Positions 23,675 through 32,715 of a DNA stretch of 64,000 bases are shown here, in pieces. The stretch comes from Desulfovibrionaceae bacterium (GTDB taxonomy: Bacteria; Desulfobacterota; Desulfovibrionia; Desulfovibrionales; Desulfovibrionaceae), in NCBI GenBank assembly GCA_015709205.1, contig JACCQO010000001.1:143748-207747 (forward strand), read 5' to 3'. The notes below the pieces were generated by a model that was not told the origin of the DNA, searched no databases, and was given only the letters and a program-made list of their open reading frames with translations. A program made the translations under genes and the position numbers. Within the stretch, counting starts at the first letter, position 1; each line of letters opens with the position of its first letter.

Positions 23675-26395
23675 TCAAAAGTATTCGCTCCGAGATACGA
23701 ACAGTCCCGTTTTATGCTCATATTCGACTTGTACAGACGCTAAACTGCTGCGCCCCCCCTGTACAACGCCAGAAGCGATCCAACCGTTGGGAATCCTTGC
23801 CACCAGCGGCACCACCAGCGTGTCGTCGTGGCCGCGCCAGGTCGCACGCAGAGTCGCGATCTGCGCCGCGCATTCCGGGGACGGGGCGTCTACCGAATCC
23901 AGCAGGGTCCGGCGCACGCGCAGTTCGCTCAGGGACCAGGCCCGCTGCTCCGTGGCCGCCGCGCACCACGGGGCCAGCCGCGTTCCGTCCCAGCGCGCCA
24001 GGCGTAACAGGCGCGTGGGCTCGCCCAGGCGCGTGGGGATGCGCTCCTCGGCGTCCCAGCGGTCGCCAAAGGCCGTGGCGTAGCCGCGCTCGAATTCCAG
24101 GGTGTTGAACGCCGCCATCTGCGCCATGGCCCGCAGTTCGCCTTCCGCCCGGATGTCGCGCCTGGCAAGCCCCTCCGGAACCTCCACCGCGTCGTCGCCG
24201 TGCACCGCCTCCACCAGGGCGCGCGCGTCCCCGGGCAGGTCCAGGCCGCCCCGCTCCAGCAGGACGCGCGCCGTGCGCCACAGGACGCCGTGCACCGGAT
24301 AGACCCAGCGCCCGCGCGAAAAAAACGCGGCGTACCAGTCCGCGCCCGGCGCATCCGTATACTCCGGCCCGTGCACGAGCAGCCGCGGCGTACGCCCCAA
24401 GCCGCGCCGGTGGCGGCAGAGCCGCCCCACGCGCTGGATCAGCGCCTCCACGGACGCGAGGTCCGAAACCATAAAATCGAAATCCACGTCGAGAGAGGCC
24501 TCGGCCACCTGCGTGGCCACCACGATGCGCCCGGCGCGGTCCGTGCCGTGCTTGCCGAACAGGTCCAGGAGCCGCTGCTCCACGTCCAGCCGGTCGCCGG
24601 CGGCAAACCGCGCATGAAAGAGCAGCACCCGGTCCGGGTCCACGCCCTCCATGGCCCGCAGCGCCCCGCAGGCCTCCACGGCATCGTCCACGGCGTTGCG
24701 CACCCAGCACGCGCACCCGCCGCCCCGCGCCACGGCGGCCAGGGCCGCGCAGGCCTCGTCCGAATCGTGCGCCCAGTCCACGGCCACGCGGCGCGGGGCC
24801 CACGGGGCCGGTTCGACGGCGCGCTCCGCCACGCCCGTCCCGGCCGAAACGGCCCCGGCCAGCGGATAGGCCACGGACGCCGGTACGGCGGGCTCGACGC
24901 CGAGGCCCTCCTGAAAGGCCGCGGCCAACCGGCGCTTCAGGTTCAGCGGCAGGGTGGCCGAGAGCAGAACGGCGCTGCCGCCCAGCGCGGCGTGGAAGCG
25001 CAGCAGGTTGCAGAGCAGCGCGTTCACGTAGTCGTCGTAGGCGTGCACCTCGTCGACCACGAGCACGTTGCGCGCCAGCCCGAGCAGCCGCAGGCTCTGG
25101 TGGCGCGCGGGCAGCACGCCGAGCAGGGCCTGGTCCACGGTGCCGACCCCGGCCGGGGCCAGCAGCGCCTTCTTGGCGTTGTCCGCGAGCCACCCCGCGC
25201 ATTCGGGCCCGGCCTCGTCGCCGTCCACCGTGCCCGCCGCGCCCGGGCCCTGCGCCGCGATGCCATCCAGCGGGATGGACGCGAGATAGGCGTCCACCAG
25301 CCGCCGCCCGCCGTGGGCCAGGGTCAGCGACGGGCGCTCCCCGGCCGCGAACAGCCGCCGGTAACACCCGGCCAGACGTGCGTACATGGCGTTGGACGTG
25401 GCCATGGTCGGCAGGGCGAAATAGAGCCCCTGGGCCAGTCCTTTGTCCATCAGCCGCGCGGCCAGAATCAGGGCTGCCTCGGTTTTGCCGCTGCCGGTCA
25501 GGTCCTCGAGGATGTGCAGCTGCGGGCCGTCGGCCAACTCCGCGTCCCGGGCGTGGCGCTGCAGCGGCGTGGGCGGGTGACCGATCAGTTCCGGGAAAAG
25601 GTCCTCGAAGCGCAGCCCACCGCGCGCCGCCGCGGGGAGCACCCCGGACGCGTCCAGGGCTTGGCGGGCCGACGGCAAGGCGCACCGGTGATAATAGTCC
25701 GCATAGTCCGCGATGTGCGGCGCGGGCGGGAAGAACCGCTCGTCGGACCCGAGCCAGTCCGCGAGCACGCAGAGCCCGGCCAGCAGCCACGAAAACCGCG
25801 CGCACGCCGCGAGCTCGGGCATGGGCCCCGGGCTTGACGGCGGCAGGAAAAGTCCGACGCACAGTTCGGCGTATTCCAGGACCGCGACGAGGTCGTCCTT
25901 GGAAAAGCACTCCTCGCGGTTCACCGCCGGACGGGCCGGGACGGGCACGCCGTGATGTCCGAACACGGCGGCGGCCAGCGGCGCGAGCGCCAGGTCCACG
26001 TCCTCGGGGTCGTGGGCCTCCAGCCCCAGCCGACTGCGCAACAGGGGGAAGACATGGCGCGGCAACAGGGCCGTGGCCAACAGGGTATGGTGGCGCTCCC
26101 GGCCATAGGGCACGGAAGGCGCGCGGCCCTGCAGCCGCCGGAGCAAATCGGGCCGCGAGCCCTGGAACACGTGGGAGAACTTGCCCGCGTCGTGCAGCGC
26201 CACGAAAAAAACGGCCGCCCCGGGCCACAGCGCGCCGGGGAACGGGCACAACGCGCCCAGCCGCGCCCCCAGCCACGCGTCCCGCTCGACCAACGCCTGG
26301 GCGCACGCGGCCACGTCCAGGCCGTGGCACGCCAGGGGATGGTACGTCCCGTCCCCGGCTTCCCGGCCCGCCTTGCCCCAGTATCGTGCGATCAT
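23675..26395 (-). CDS. cas3: CRISPR-associated helicase/nuclease Cas3, type I-E
   Basis: A 906-residue protein. The N-terminal HD nuclease has the HDAGK metal motif near residue 70 and conserved histidines before and after it. The superfamily 2 helicase follows with motif I TGSGKTEAAL, motif II DEVHAYDD, motif III SATLP and motif VI QRVGRLCRHRR. It degrades DNA marked by Cascade. It is on the same strand as the Cascade operon but separated from it by 518 bp containing a terminator-like hairpin and two promoters, so it is probably transcribed separately. Confidence 0.96.
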   Translation of the reverse strand: MIARYWGKAGREAGDGTYHPLACHGLDVAACAQALVERDAWLGARLGALCPFPGALWPGAAVFFVALHDAGKFSHVFQGSRPDLLRRLQGRAPSVPYGRERHHTLLATALLPRHVFPLLRSRLGLEAHDPEDVDLALAPLAAAVFGHHGVPVPARPAVNREECFSKDDLVAVLEYAELCVGLFLPPSSPGPMPELAACARFSWLLAGLCVLADWLGSDERFFPPAPHIADYADYYHRCALPSARQALDASGVLPAAARGGLRFEDLFPELIGHPPTPLQRHARDAELADGPQLHILEDLTGSGKTEAALILAARLMDKGLAQGLYFALPTMATSNAMYARLAGCYRRLFAAGERPSLTLAHGGRRLVDAYLASIPLDGIAAQGPGAAGTVDGDEAGPECAGWLADNAKKALLAPAGVGTVDQALLGVLPARHQSLRLLGLARNVLVVDEVHAYDDYVNALLCNLLRFHAALGGSAVLLSATLPLNLKRRLAAAFQEGLGVEPAVPASVAYPLAGAVSAGTGVAERAVEPAPWAPRRVAVDWAHDSDEACAALAAVARGGGCACWVRNAVDDAVEACGALRAMEGVDPDRVLLFHARFAAGDRLDVEQRLLDLFGKHGTDRAGRIVVATQVAEASLDVDFDFMVSDLASVEALIQRVGRLCRHRRGLGRTPRLLVHGPEYTDAPGADWYAAFFSRGRWVYPVHGVLWRTARVLLERGGLDLPGDARALVEAVHGDDAVEVPEGLARRDIRAEGELRAMAQMAAFNTLEFERGYATAFGDRWDAEERIPTRLGEPTRLLRLARWDGTRLAPWCAAATEQRAWSLSELRVRRTLLDSVDAPSPECAAQIATLRATWRGHDDTLVVPLVARIPNGWIASGVVQGGRSSLASVQVEYEHKTGLFVSRSEYF

Positions 26396-26877
26396 CTCCC
26401 GTCCCTCCCGGCGTTTTCAGCGGCCTGCGCCGCGCGGCGCTCCTGTTCCCGGCGCGTGCTGCACGTCCGCCGTCACCCGACGGAAAGGCGCGTCGACGTT
26501 GGCGCCGCGTTCGATCCGCGCGACCGATATCGGCTGCAGGATCTCGAGATAGCTATGCGCGTTTGCTCCTGCGACGGCAAGTGAGCGCCGATGTCCCCGG
26601 CCGGACCTGCACGTCGGCCCTCTCCAGTCTTCGCAATCCTGATGCCGCCGGGCCGCCGCACGCGCATGCGCCCCCCCAGGGATCAGGCCTCAAAATATGG
26701 CGACGGAACCCCGTCTCGGAACGGTCGGGAAGAATGGCTTGAGCGCTTCGTCCCTCTTCGGCCCGGCTGCGCCTCTCCTTGAACGGGAGTAGACCCCGAT
26801 CGACTAATATACCATATTAACTACTGTAATATATCCATGCACGTTCATATACGTGCGTCTGACAAAGGTGGGACGCT
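26396..26877. other. Intergenic region upstream of cas3
   Basis: I see no convincing gene in these 482 bp. One minus-strand frame ending at 26417 (containing ILQPISVARIERGANVDAPF) looks like coding sequence but has no start and no family I recognise; it may be a remnant. The last 80 bp become AT-rich (AATATACCATATTA) and probably hold the promoter of the following gene. Confidence 0.5.
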
Positions 26878-27915
26878 TTGTTGCGCAAATCAGCGGCCAT
26901 TTTTCTCGTTCTGTGCGTCGTGACCATTGTGGCCAATCAGTGTCCGGCCGCAGACGTCGTGACCGGACAAGGATGCGCGCCCCTTGCCCTGGGACGGGAC
27001 CTCGCGTTGGAAATGGCGCGCAAGAACGCCCTTCGCAACGCATCCGAACGCTTCGGAGTCCGAATTTCCTCCAAGACGCTGGTCGATATGGGCATCCTTC
27101 TTGATGACTTCATCCACTCCAAGACCCTGGCCTCTGTCAAATCCCATGACGTGCTCAAGGAATGGGAACGCGACGGTGAGTTTTGCGCCGAGGTCGAAGC
27201 CTGGATCAAGGAAGGCGGCCAAGATGAGGCCGACAGGGAACTGGCCTGCCTGCGCAGCTTCGCGGTCATCGCCAGAGGGTCGGGCTCGGAGATCATCCGC
27301 CGCATCCTTCTCTCGGGCCTCGGCAAGCTCGGCCTTCACGCCTTCAGGCTTCCCCCCGATGCGACCACGTTCCGGCAGGTCCAGAAGCCCCACCGCCTCC
27401 TGGCCGACTACGTCATCCTCGTGGAATCCTCCATGGAGTTCTCCCAGCGCAACAGCGGCATCGAATCCTACTCCGCCCTGGCCGAAATAAGCCTCATGCA
27501 GTTTTCCAAGGGCCAGGTCGTGCTCCACGAGCCGACCGGCGAATTGGTCTTCGGCCTCAACGAGGACCGCGCCCTGCACGGCAAGCGGCCGGATCAGTTC
27601 AAGGCCCGGGTGGCGGCGCCCCTTGCCGCGTCCTTCTTGACTTCCCTGGGGCAAGTGACGAGCAGCAACACCAGGGATGTGTCCGTAAAACTGGCCGGGC
27701 CGTGCGCCATGGAGGAACTCCGGTCGTTCAAGGACCTCTTGGCCGCGCTTCCATGGGTGGAGGCTGTGGGAGATACCCGGCTTTGGGACTCCGGCTGCGA
27801 GGTGGTCGTCCGCTACGGCGAAAAATCCGTCTACTTGGCATCCATGATCGAGGTGCGGGGGCGATACCGGGTACGTTCCCATGGCTGGGATGGCATAGAA
27901 CTCGTCCCCCGATGA
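26878..27915 (+). CDS. Secreted protein with FlgT N-terminal/LPP20-like domain
   Basis: A 345-residue exported protein. The N-terminal 26 residues form a Sec-type signal peptide. The segment ARKNALRNASERFGVRISSKTLV, with LASVKSHDVLKEW and an EVEAWI ending, has the pattern of the FlgT N-terminal domain, which is related to LPP20-like lipoproteins; the rest is not recognisable to me. The predicted start is TTG, preceded by AAAGGTGGG. It is followed 19 bp later by a CsgG/LpoB-like gene; FlgT itself combines both fold types, so the pair may act together in the periplasm. No flagellar genes are adjacent. Confidence 0.6.
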   Translation: MLRKSAAIFLVLCVVTIVANQCPAADVVTGQGCAPLALGRDLALEMARKNALRNASERFGVRISSKTLVDMGILLDDFIHSKTLASVKSHDVLKEWERDGEFCAEVEAWIKEGGQDEADRELACLRSFAVIARGSGSEIIRRILLSGLGKLGLHAFRLPPDATTFRQVQKPHRLLADYVILVESSMEFSQRNSGIESYSALAEISLMQFSKGQVVLHEPTGELVFGLNEDRALHGKRPDQFKARVAAPLAASFLTSLGQVTSSNTRDVSVKLAGPCAMEELRSFKDLLAALPWVEAVGDTRLWDSGCEVVVRYGEKSVYLASMIEVRGRYRVRSHGWDGIELVPR

Positions 27916-27934
27916 CATGAATTCGGAGATTCCC

Positions 27935-28501
27935 ATGAAGTTACGATCCCTTCTCCTTTCTTTCGTCGTATGCCTGATCCCCTCCACTGCCCTGTGTGAA
28001 AAACCCGCGGAATACATGGACACCCAGGCCAGGGCGGCTTTTGGACAGCTCGCGCCCCAGGCGCATGGGCAGAAGGTGTTTATTGCTCCTTTTATCCAGC
28101 ATAGCTACGGCGATGAAGAGGAAAAATACACCTACGACTGCTCTGCCAACACCGACGAACGTTATTTTGAAAGCGCCCTCAGAGAACAGTTCGTCCTGAG
28201 CGGGAAATTCAGGGTGGTGGCCCGCTCCAAGCTCGACAAGGCATTGGAGGAACTCAAGCTCCAACGCTCGGATCTATTCGATGCAGACAGTGTCAAGGCC
28301 ATCGGGAAATTTGTGGGCGCGGATACCATCGTGGTCATCGAGGGGGAAATCCGAGAACAGGGGATGTCGACTTCATCGAGAGCAAGATACTACCATGGCC
28401 CTGGTTTCAATGACTTCTTTGACGTCAAGGTCTATTACATCTCCATTGAGACGGGTGAGATTCAAGGTTTTTGGAAGCGAAGGTCCGGAGACCCGCAATG
28501 A
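27935..28501 (+). CDS. Exported CsgG/LpoB-like protein
   Basis: A 188-residue protein with a signal peptide (MKLRSLLLSFVVCLIPSTALC) and the CsgG/LpoB/FlgT-middle pattern: KVFIAPFIQ, a histidine and cysteine-bearing insert, FESALREQFVLSGKFRVVARSKLDKALEELKLQ, and ADTIVVIEGEI. The ATG at 27935 is chosen because GGAG lies six bases upstream; an in-frame ATG at 27917 lacks a site. The end may be artificial: a short TrbI-like frame overlaps and continues in another phase immediately after. Confidence 0.6.
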   Translation: MKLRSLLLSFVVCLIPSTALCEKPAEYMDTQARAAFGQLAPQAHGQKVFIAPFIQHSYGDEEEKYTYDCSANTDERYFESALREQFVLSGKFRVVARSKLDKALEELKLQRSDLFDADSVKAIGKFVGADTIVVIEGEIREQGMSTSSRARYYHGPGFNDFFDVKVYYISIETGEIQGFWKRRSGDPQ

Positions 28502-28664
28502 AATGGGCTCGGCCCTGGTCGCGCAGCTCGGGCAGTTCACGCTCCAGCTTTTGCAAAAGAACCTGAACGTCAAACCCACGCTGAAAATTCGGCCCGGCTA
28601 TCAGTTCAACGTCATTGTGACCAAGGTCATCGTGTTTCAGCAGCCATACAAAGCGGGGCTGTAG
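28476..28664 (+). pseudogene. Fragment of a TrbI/VirB10 conjugation protein
   Basis: In a different frame from the CsgG-like gene, the stretch ALVAQLGQFTLQLLQKNLNV followed by KPTLKIRPGYQFNVIVTKV closely follows the C-terminus of TrbI/VirB10 (typically NLNxxPTLxIxPGYxFNVxVxxD). It has no start of its own and lacks the rest of the protein. It indicates that a conjugative element once lay here, and that the preceding gene may have been truncated by the same event. Confidence 0.6.
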
Positions 28665-28673
28665 GAAATGCGG

Positions 28674-29045
28674 TCACGGCGCATTGCTTCCTCTGGGCGA
28701 AGCAGTGAGCAGTCTCTCCTTCAACAGCTCGGTGAAGTTGCGCCGTCCATCGGCCACGACATGAATATATACCTCGTTGGAGGTCTTGTTGACCTGGTAG
28801 ACGACTCTATACCGAGAGACCTGGATTTCCCGATACGACAGGACGTTGATCCGCTTCAGTTCAGGAGGGATACGCCCCCGGTCGGGGAGTTCGCGCAAGC
28901 TGTCCCGCGCCTCGATAAACGTACCCAGAGTCGTTTCGGCGATGTCCGGCCCATCTCTATCGGCAATGAAAGAGAAAATGCCCAAGATGTCTTCTTCCGC
29001 ACGGCGGGTAAACGCGACTCGCCAAGTCCTTTTATCCCCGCTCAT
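28674..29045 (-). CDS. RelE/ParE family toxin
   Basis: A 123-residue protein of the ParE/RelE fold: WRVAFTRRAEEDILGIFSFI at the N-terminus and EIQVSRYRVVYQVNKTSNEVYIHVVADGRRNF at the C-terminus. It overlaps the 3' end of the antitoxin gene by 14 bp, the usual antitoxin-first order. The target (ribosome-bound mRNA or gyrase) cannot be told from sequence alone. Confidence 0.85.
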   Translation of the reverse strand: MSGDKRTWRVAFTRRAEEDILGIFSFIADRDGPDIAETTLGTFIEARDSLRELPDRGRIPPELKRINVLSYREIQVSRYRVVYQVNKTSNEVYIHVVADGRRNFTELLKERLLTASPRGSNAP

Positions 29046-29322
29046 TGCGTTTCTCCGCGATCATCTTGCGGATGTCGGCAAAGACCTCGTCCGAATCGCG
29101 GAGATTACCGGCTTCCACATCGGCGGCGCTGTCCGCAAGCATACGCAGAAGCGCCAAACTTTCCTGCATCTGGTCATATGCCCGGACGTTCATCACCACG
29201 GCCTTTGCCTCGCCGTTTTGGGTAATGACCATGGGATTGCCCGTTTCATCAACGGTCTCAATGAGTTGCTTGGCGTTGTTTTTGAGCCAGGAGATGGGCT
29301 TGATATCCGAATGTAGCTGCAT
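29032..29322 (-). CDS. Phd/YefM family antitoxin
   Basis: A 96-residue antitoxin. It has the Phd/YefM DNA-binding N-terminus (DIKPISWLKNNAKQLIETVDETGNPMVITQNGEAKAVVMN), followed by a charged helical tail that would wrap the toxin. It is the first gene of the toxin-antitoxin operon and is presumably autoregulatory. Confidence 0.88.
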   Translation of the reverse strand: MQLHSDIKPISWLKNNAKQLIETVDETGNPMVITQNGEAKAVVMNVRAYDQMQESLALLRMLADSAADVEAGNLRDSDEVFADIRKMIAEKRNERG

Positions 29323-29601
29323 ACGGCCTCCATATGGGAAGAATTATGACTGAATTAAGGGTAACCACTACCGCTGAATAAAGCAATCCCTTTTGGCCAT
29401 TGCTCTCGCAACAACCTCGACTCACAACCAATCCGGGCCAAGCACTAGAGGCCGCATAGCGGCCTTGAGGAGAATGTCTGGCTGCAACAGCCTGGGAATG
29501 GAAAAACCCTACAAGCACGTCCTGGGGCATTCCTTGGTACTCGCCCGGTCGGGAATCATGGCAGAAGCGGCTCATTCTCGGGTGGCAGGAGGGAAAGGGG
29601 G
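29323..29601. other. Intergenic region between toxin-antitoxin operon and tRNA
   Basis: No gene seen. The first part should contain the toxin-antitoxin promoter and operator; there is a short inverted repeat GGCCGC-ATA-GCGGCC at about 29449-29463. Confidence 0.4.
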
Positions 29602-29643
29602 AAGAAAAGAAAAAGGGATCACGGAATGATCTTCCGTAACCCC
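29602..29643 (-). terminator. Terminator of the initiator tRNA
   Basis: On the minus strand the stem TTACGGAA / TTCCGTGA is followed by CCCTTTTTCTTTTC, a typical Rho-independent terminator ten bases beyond the tRNA 3' end. Confidence 0.8.
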
Positions 29644-29652
29644 TTGATTCCT

Positions 29653-29729
<77 letters not shown>

Positions 29730-29818
29730 TCACGTGAGAAAGAGTGTTTATACCTCCGCCCGCCCGGCTGTCAACTCTATTTACAACCTTTTTCAAATCC
29801 TCTACACCTGTCCCCGAC

Positions 29819-30541
29819 ATGAGCACCATCTCCTCCATCTCTCTGGTCATTCCCGTCTACAACGAGGAAGACAACCTGCCCATCCTTTACAGGGAAATCG
29901 CAACCGCCCTGGAACGCGTCGAAAAAACAGCCGAGATCCTCCTGGTGGACGACGGCAGCAAGGACCGCAGCTTGGACGTCATCAAGGCCCTGGCCGACGG
30001 CGACGCGCGCGTCAGGTTTCTCGCCTTCGCCGAAAACCGCGGCCAGTCCGCGGCCTTCGCCGCCGGCTTCCAGCACGCCGCTGGAGACGTCATCGTGACC
30101 ATGGACTCGGACCTGCAGAACGACCCCGCCGACATCCCGGCCCTGCTCGCCACCTACGAGCAGGGCCACGACATGGTCATCGGCTGGCGCGCCAATCGCA
30201 AGGACACCTGGGTCAAGCGCATGACCTCCAAGATCGGCAACGCCATCCGCAACCGCATCAGCCGCGAAACCGTCAAGGACACCGGCTGCTCCCTGAAGGT
30301 CATGCGCGCGGACATGGCCCGCCGAATCCCCATGTTCAACGGCATGCACCGCTTCCTGCCCACGCTCATGAAGCTTCAGGGCGCGCGCGTGGCCGAGGTC
30401 GCGGTCAACCACCGCCCGCGCGTGCACGGCCGCTCCAAGTACGGCGTGCTGGACCGCGCCATGACCACGTGGTACGACCTCATCGCCGTGCGCTGGATGC
30501 AGCTGCGCTACATCGATTACCGGATCAAGGAAAAGAACTAG
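29819..30541 (+). CDS. Family 2 glycosyltransferase (dolichol/undecaprenyl-phosphate sugar transferase type)
   Basis: A 240-residue soluble GT2 enzyme. ISLVIPVYNEEDNLPIL is the nucleotide-binding start, LLVDDGSKD and TMDSDLQNDPADIP (the DXD region) are metal and sugar-nucleotide sites, and VNHRPRVHGRSKYG is the conserved acceptor-side motif of DPM1/ArnC-like enzymes. There are no C-terminal membrane helices. It is followed closely by a small LAB_N-like membrane protein, an arrangement seen in lipid-linked sugar pathways. The ATG at 29819 is chosen from the domain start. Confidence 0.85.
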   Translation: MSTISSISLVIPVYNEEDNLPILYREIATALERVEKTAEILLVDDGSKDRSLDVIKALADGDARVRFLAFAENRGQSAAFAAGFQHAAGDVIVTMDSDLQNDPADIPALLATYEQGHDMVIGWRANRKDTWVKRMTSKIGNAIRNRISRETVKDTGCSLKVMRADMARRIPMFNGMHRFLPTLMKLQGARVAEVAVNHRPRVHGRSKYGVLDRAMTTWYDLIAVRWMQLRYIDYRIKEKN

Positions 30542-30547
30542 CCCCGC

Positions 30548-30871
30548 ATGCCCCTTGTCGCCGAACGGTTGCTGCTCGCCTGCGGAGTCGCGCTCCAGGT
30601 CCTGTTCCTGGCGCGACTGGCGGTGTCGCCGCGCCACGGTGCACGGCGCGCGCCCTTGAACTCCGGCGCGGGCTCCAAAACGGACGCGGGCGCTACGGCT
30701 TCCGGGCCCGGCGCAGCGCGCGGCGCGCGGCTGCGGCCCTGGCTCGCGGCGGCCTTTGCGGGCGGCGTGGCCGTGCTGGCGATGGGGCTCTGGCGCGTGG
30801 ACCTTGTGCTCGTCGCCGGACAGGCGGCCGCCCTGCTGCTCTACCACCCCCTGGCCGCGACGCGCGGCTGA
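30548..30871 (+). CDS. Small membrane protein resembling the lipid A biosynthesis N-terminal domain
   Basis: A 107-residue protein with two or three hydrophobic segments. The ends LLACGVALQVLFLARLAVSPR and WRVDLVLVAGQAAALLLYHPL follow the pattern of the LAB_N domain (GQxLFxxRFxxQW ... DPVFILGQxxGLxIYxRN), but an Ala/Gly-rich linker replaces the middle. It starts six bases after the glycosyltransferase stop and so is probably cotranscribed with it, perhaps as a lipid-sugar membrane partner. Confidence 0.45.
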   Translation: MPLVAERLLLACGVALQVLFLARLAVSPRHGARRAPLNSGAGSKTDAGATASGPGAARGARLRPWLAAAFAGGVAVLAMGLWRVDLVLVAGQAAALLLYHPLAATRG

Positions 30872-31030
30872 GGCCGCGTGGCCCCGGGCATCCAGACGGG
30901 CACGCCGCCCCCCGCACCCCGTGGGCGAACCCGAAAGCAGCCAGGACCACCCCCGGAGCAACAAGCGCCGCACACACGACCAACACCGCCCGGACCGGCC
31001 CACCGCCGCGCCCGGCGAGACACGACCCGC

Positions 31031-31699
31031 ATGGACAGAAAACTCCGCTCGATCCTCAAGGGGCTGATCCTCATCGCCACCCTGGTCGGCGTGGTCTGGG
31101 GCGTGCGCGCCTCGGGCCTGGGCCAGCTCTTCGACACGGACTGGGCCGACCACTTCGTCAAGGGCCAGGGGCTGCACGGCAGGCTCCTGTTCCTGGCGCT
31201 GGCCGCCGCGTTCACGGGCGTGGGGCTGCCGCGCCAGGTGGTCAGCTTCATCGGCGGCTACGCCTTCGGCATCCTGCCCGGCACCCTGCTGGCCCTGGCG
31301 GGCACCCTGCTCGGCTGCTGCGGCACCTTCTTCTACGCCCGCTGGCTGGGCCAGGGCACGGTCAATCGCCGCTTCGCCGGGCGCATCGCCAAGATCAACG
31401 CCGTGCTCTCGTCCAACCCCTTTCTCATGACCCTGATCATCCGCTTCCTGCCCGTGGGCTCCAACGTGCTCACCAACCTCGTGGCCGGGGTCAGCCGCAT
31501 TCCGGCGTCCTGGTTCCTGCTCGGCTCGCTCCTGGGCTTCATCCCCCAGACCTTCATCTTCGCCCTGCTCGGCAGCGGCGTGCGCGTGGACGCCACCACC
31601 CAGACCGTGCTCGCCGTGGTCCTGTTCGTGCTCTCCGTGCTCCTGGGCTGGAAGCTGTACCGCAAGTACCGCATGGACCGGGCCATGAACGGCGACTAG
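31031..31699 (+). CDS. TVP38/TMEM64 (VTT-domain) membrane protein
   Basis: A 222-residue protein with five to six hydrophobic helices. The core motif FxGGYAFGILPGTLLALAGTLLGCCGTFFYARWLG, followed by RFLPVGSNVLTNLVAGVSRIPASWFLLGSLLGFIPQTFIF, is diagnostic for the VTT/SNARE-associated (DedA-related) superfamily, thought to act in lipid scrambling or transport. The start at 31031 is selected by its position just before the first helix. It probably belongs with the two preceding genes. Confidence 0.88.
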   Translation: MDRKLRSILKGLILIATLVGVVWGVRASGLGQLFDTDWADHFVKGQGLHGRLLFLALAAAFTGVGLPRQVVSFIGGYAFGILPGTLLALAGTLLGCCGTFFYARWLGQGTVNRRFAGRIAKINAVLSSNPFLMTLIIRFLPVGSNVLTNLVAGVSRIPASWFLLGSLLGFIPQTFIFALLGSGVRVDATTQTVLAVVLFVLSVLLGWKLYRKYRMDRAMNGD

Positions 31700-31929
31700 C
31701 GCCGCTCCCCCTCCCGGTCCCTGCCACCGACAACCGACACCGCCACCCGAGTTGGCACGCACCTGCGCCGAAAGTTGCAGCGTGATTTTTTCTCCATAGA
31801 ATCCAGCGAGTTTTATTCTGGCATGGCTCCTGCTCTTCGTGTATGCAAGGACACGGGACGGCCGCACGCATTTTGCCGCGCCGCCACCGTTTCCGAGCAA
31901 AGCCACACCATCTTGCCAGGAGTACGCTC

Positions 31930-32274
31930 ATGAGCCTTTTCCCATCGTCACGTTCCCGCATCATCCCGCCGGCCCCCGCCCTGTTGGCCGTCCTGTTGTT
32001 GGCCGCAACCCTGCTGCTCCCGGCCGCCGCGCCCGACGCCCTGGCCGGCGGCAGTTCCAAGAAGACCTGCGGCACCACGATCCCCAGCGGGTCGTACAAA
32101 AAATATTGCAAGAACTGGCGCTGGAGCACCTCGTTCACGGCCGACGACAGCACGTTCGTCGCCGAGTGCTCCCACAACGGCAAGGGCTACGACAAAAGGA
32201 TGCTCAGTTGCGGAGAAGTCAAGCAATGCAACTTCGAGCTCTCGTTCCAGGCGCACTACCTGCGTTGCGACTAG
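31930..32274 (+). CDS. Small secreted cysteine-rich protein, CVNH-like (paralog 1)
   Basis: A 114-residue protein with a long signal peptide cleaved near ALAGG. The mature domain of about 70 residues has the motif IPSGSYKKYCKN, TFVAEC, LSCGEVKQCNFEL and a final LRC. This matches one module of the cyanovirin-N homology fold (GSxxxxC-N ... LxAxC ... I-L-x-N-x-G-x-L-x-C) in cysteine and aromatic spacing. Three paralogs lie within 3 kb. It is predicted to be periplasmic or secreted, possibly sugar-binding. AGGAG precedes the start. Confidence 0.55.
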   Translation: MSLFPSSRSRIIPPAPALLAVLLLAATLLLPAAAPDALAGGSSKKTCGTTIPSGSYKKYCKNWRWSTSFTADDSTFVAECSHNGKGYDKRMLSCGEVKQCNFELSFQAHYLRCD

Positions 32275-32340
32275 CCAACCCCACGCGGGCCATTGCCCGG
32301 CTCGACATCGAATCATCGACGCATTCAAAGGAGCAACTGC

Positions 32341-32631
32341 ATGTCGAAAAATATTTTCCGCACGGCTCTCCTGCTGCTGGCCCTGCTTATGCTCGCCGCG
32401 CCCGCCATGGCCGGTGGCGTGTCCAATGAAAAGCAGTGCAGCAAGGACTATCCCGAGGGGTCCTATCTGGACAAATGCAACAACATCTATTGGGATGCAC
32501 AGGGCAAGCTGCACATGACCTGCGGCACGGCGCCCGTCAACAGGTGCCGGATCACGACCACCTGCTCGTTCGTGAAGAACTGCCACTGGAAGCTCGAAAA
32601 CCCGTACCTGTGCAAGCTGGTCTGCGAATGA
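32341..32631 (+). CDS. Small secreted cysteine-rich protein, CVNH-like (paralog 2)
   Basis: A 96-residue protein. The signal peptide MSKNIFRTALLLLALLML ends at AMAGG. The mature part shows YPEGSYLDKCNN, LHMTCG, and SFVKNCHWKLENPYLC, the same skeleton as its neighbours with extra cysteines. AAAGGAG precedes the ATG. It follows paralog 1 by 66 bp, so the two are probably cotranscribed, and a strong terminator follows. Confidence 0.55.
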   Translation: MSKNIFRTALLLLALLMLAAPAMAGGVSNEKQCSKDYPEGSYLDKCNNIYWDAQGKLHMTCGTAPVNRCRITTTCSFVKNCHWKLENPYLCKLVCE

Positions 32632-32659
32632 TCCGCTTCGCGACCAGCCAGCCTCACGC

Positions 32660-32693
32660 AAAACGGCCCGCGGCGAACGCCGCGGGCCGTTTT
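32660..32693. terminator. Bidirectional terminator
   Basis: A perfect 16-bp stem with a two-base loop. AAAACGGCCCGCGGCG (32660-32675) is complementary to 32678-32693, giving a T run on either strand. It separates the convergent CVNH-like paralog 2 and AhpD-like genes. Confidence 0.85.
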
Positions 32694-32715
32694 CCTTGCT
32701 CGTCGCGCCGCGCCG

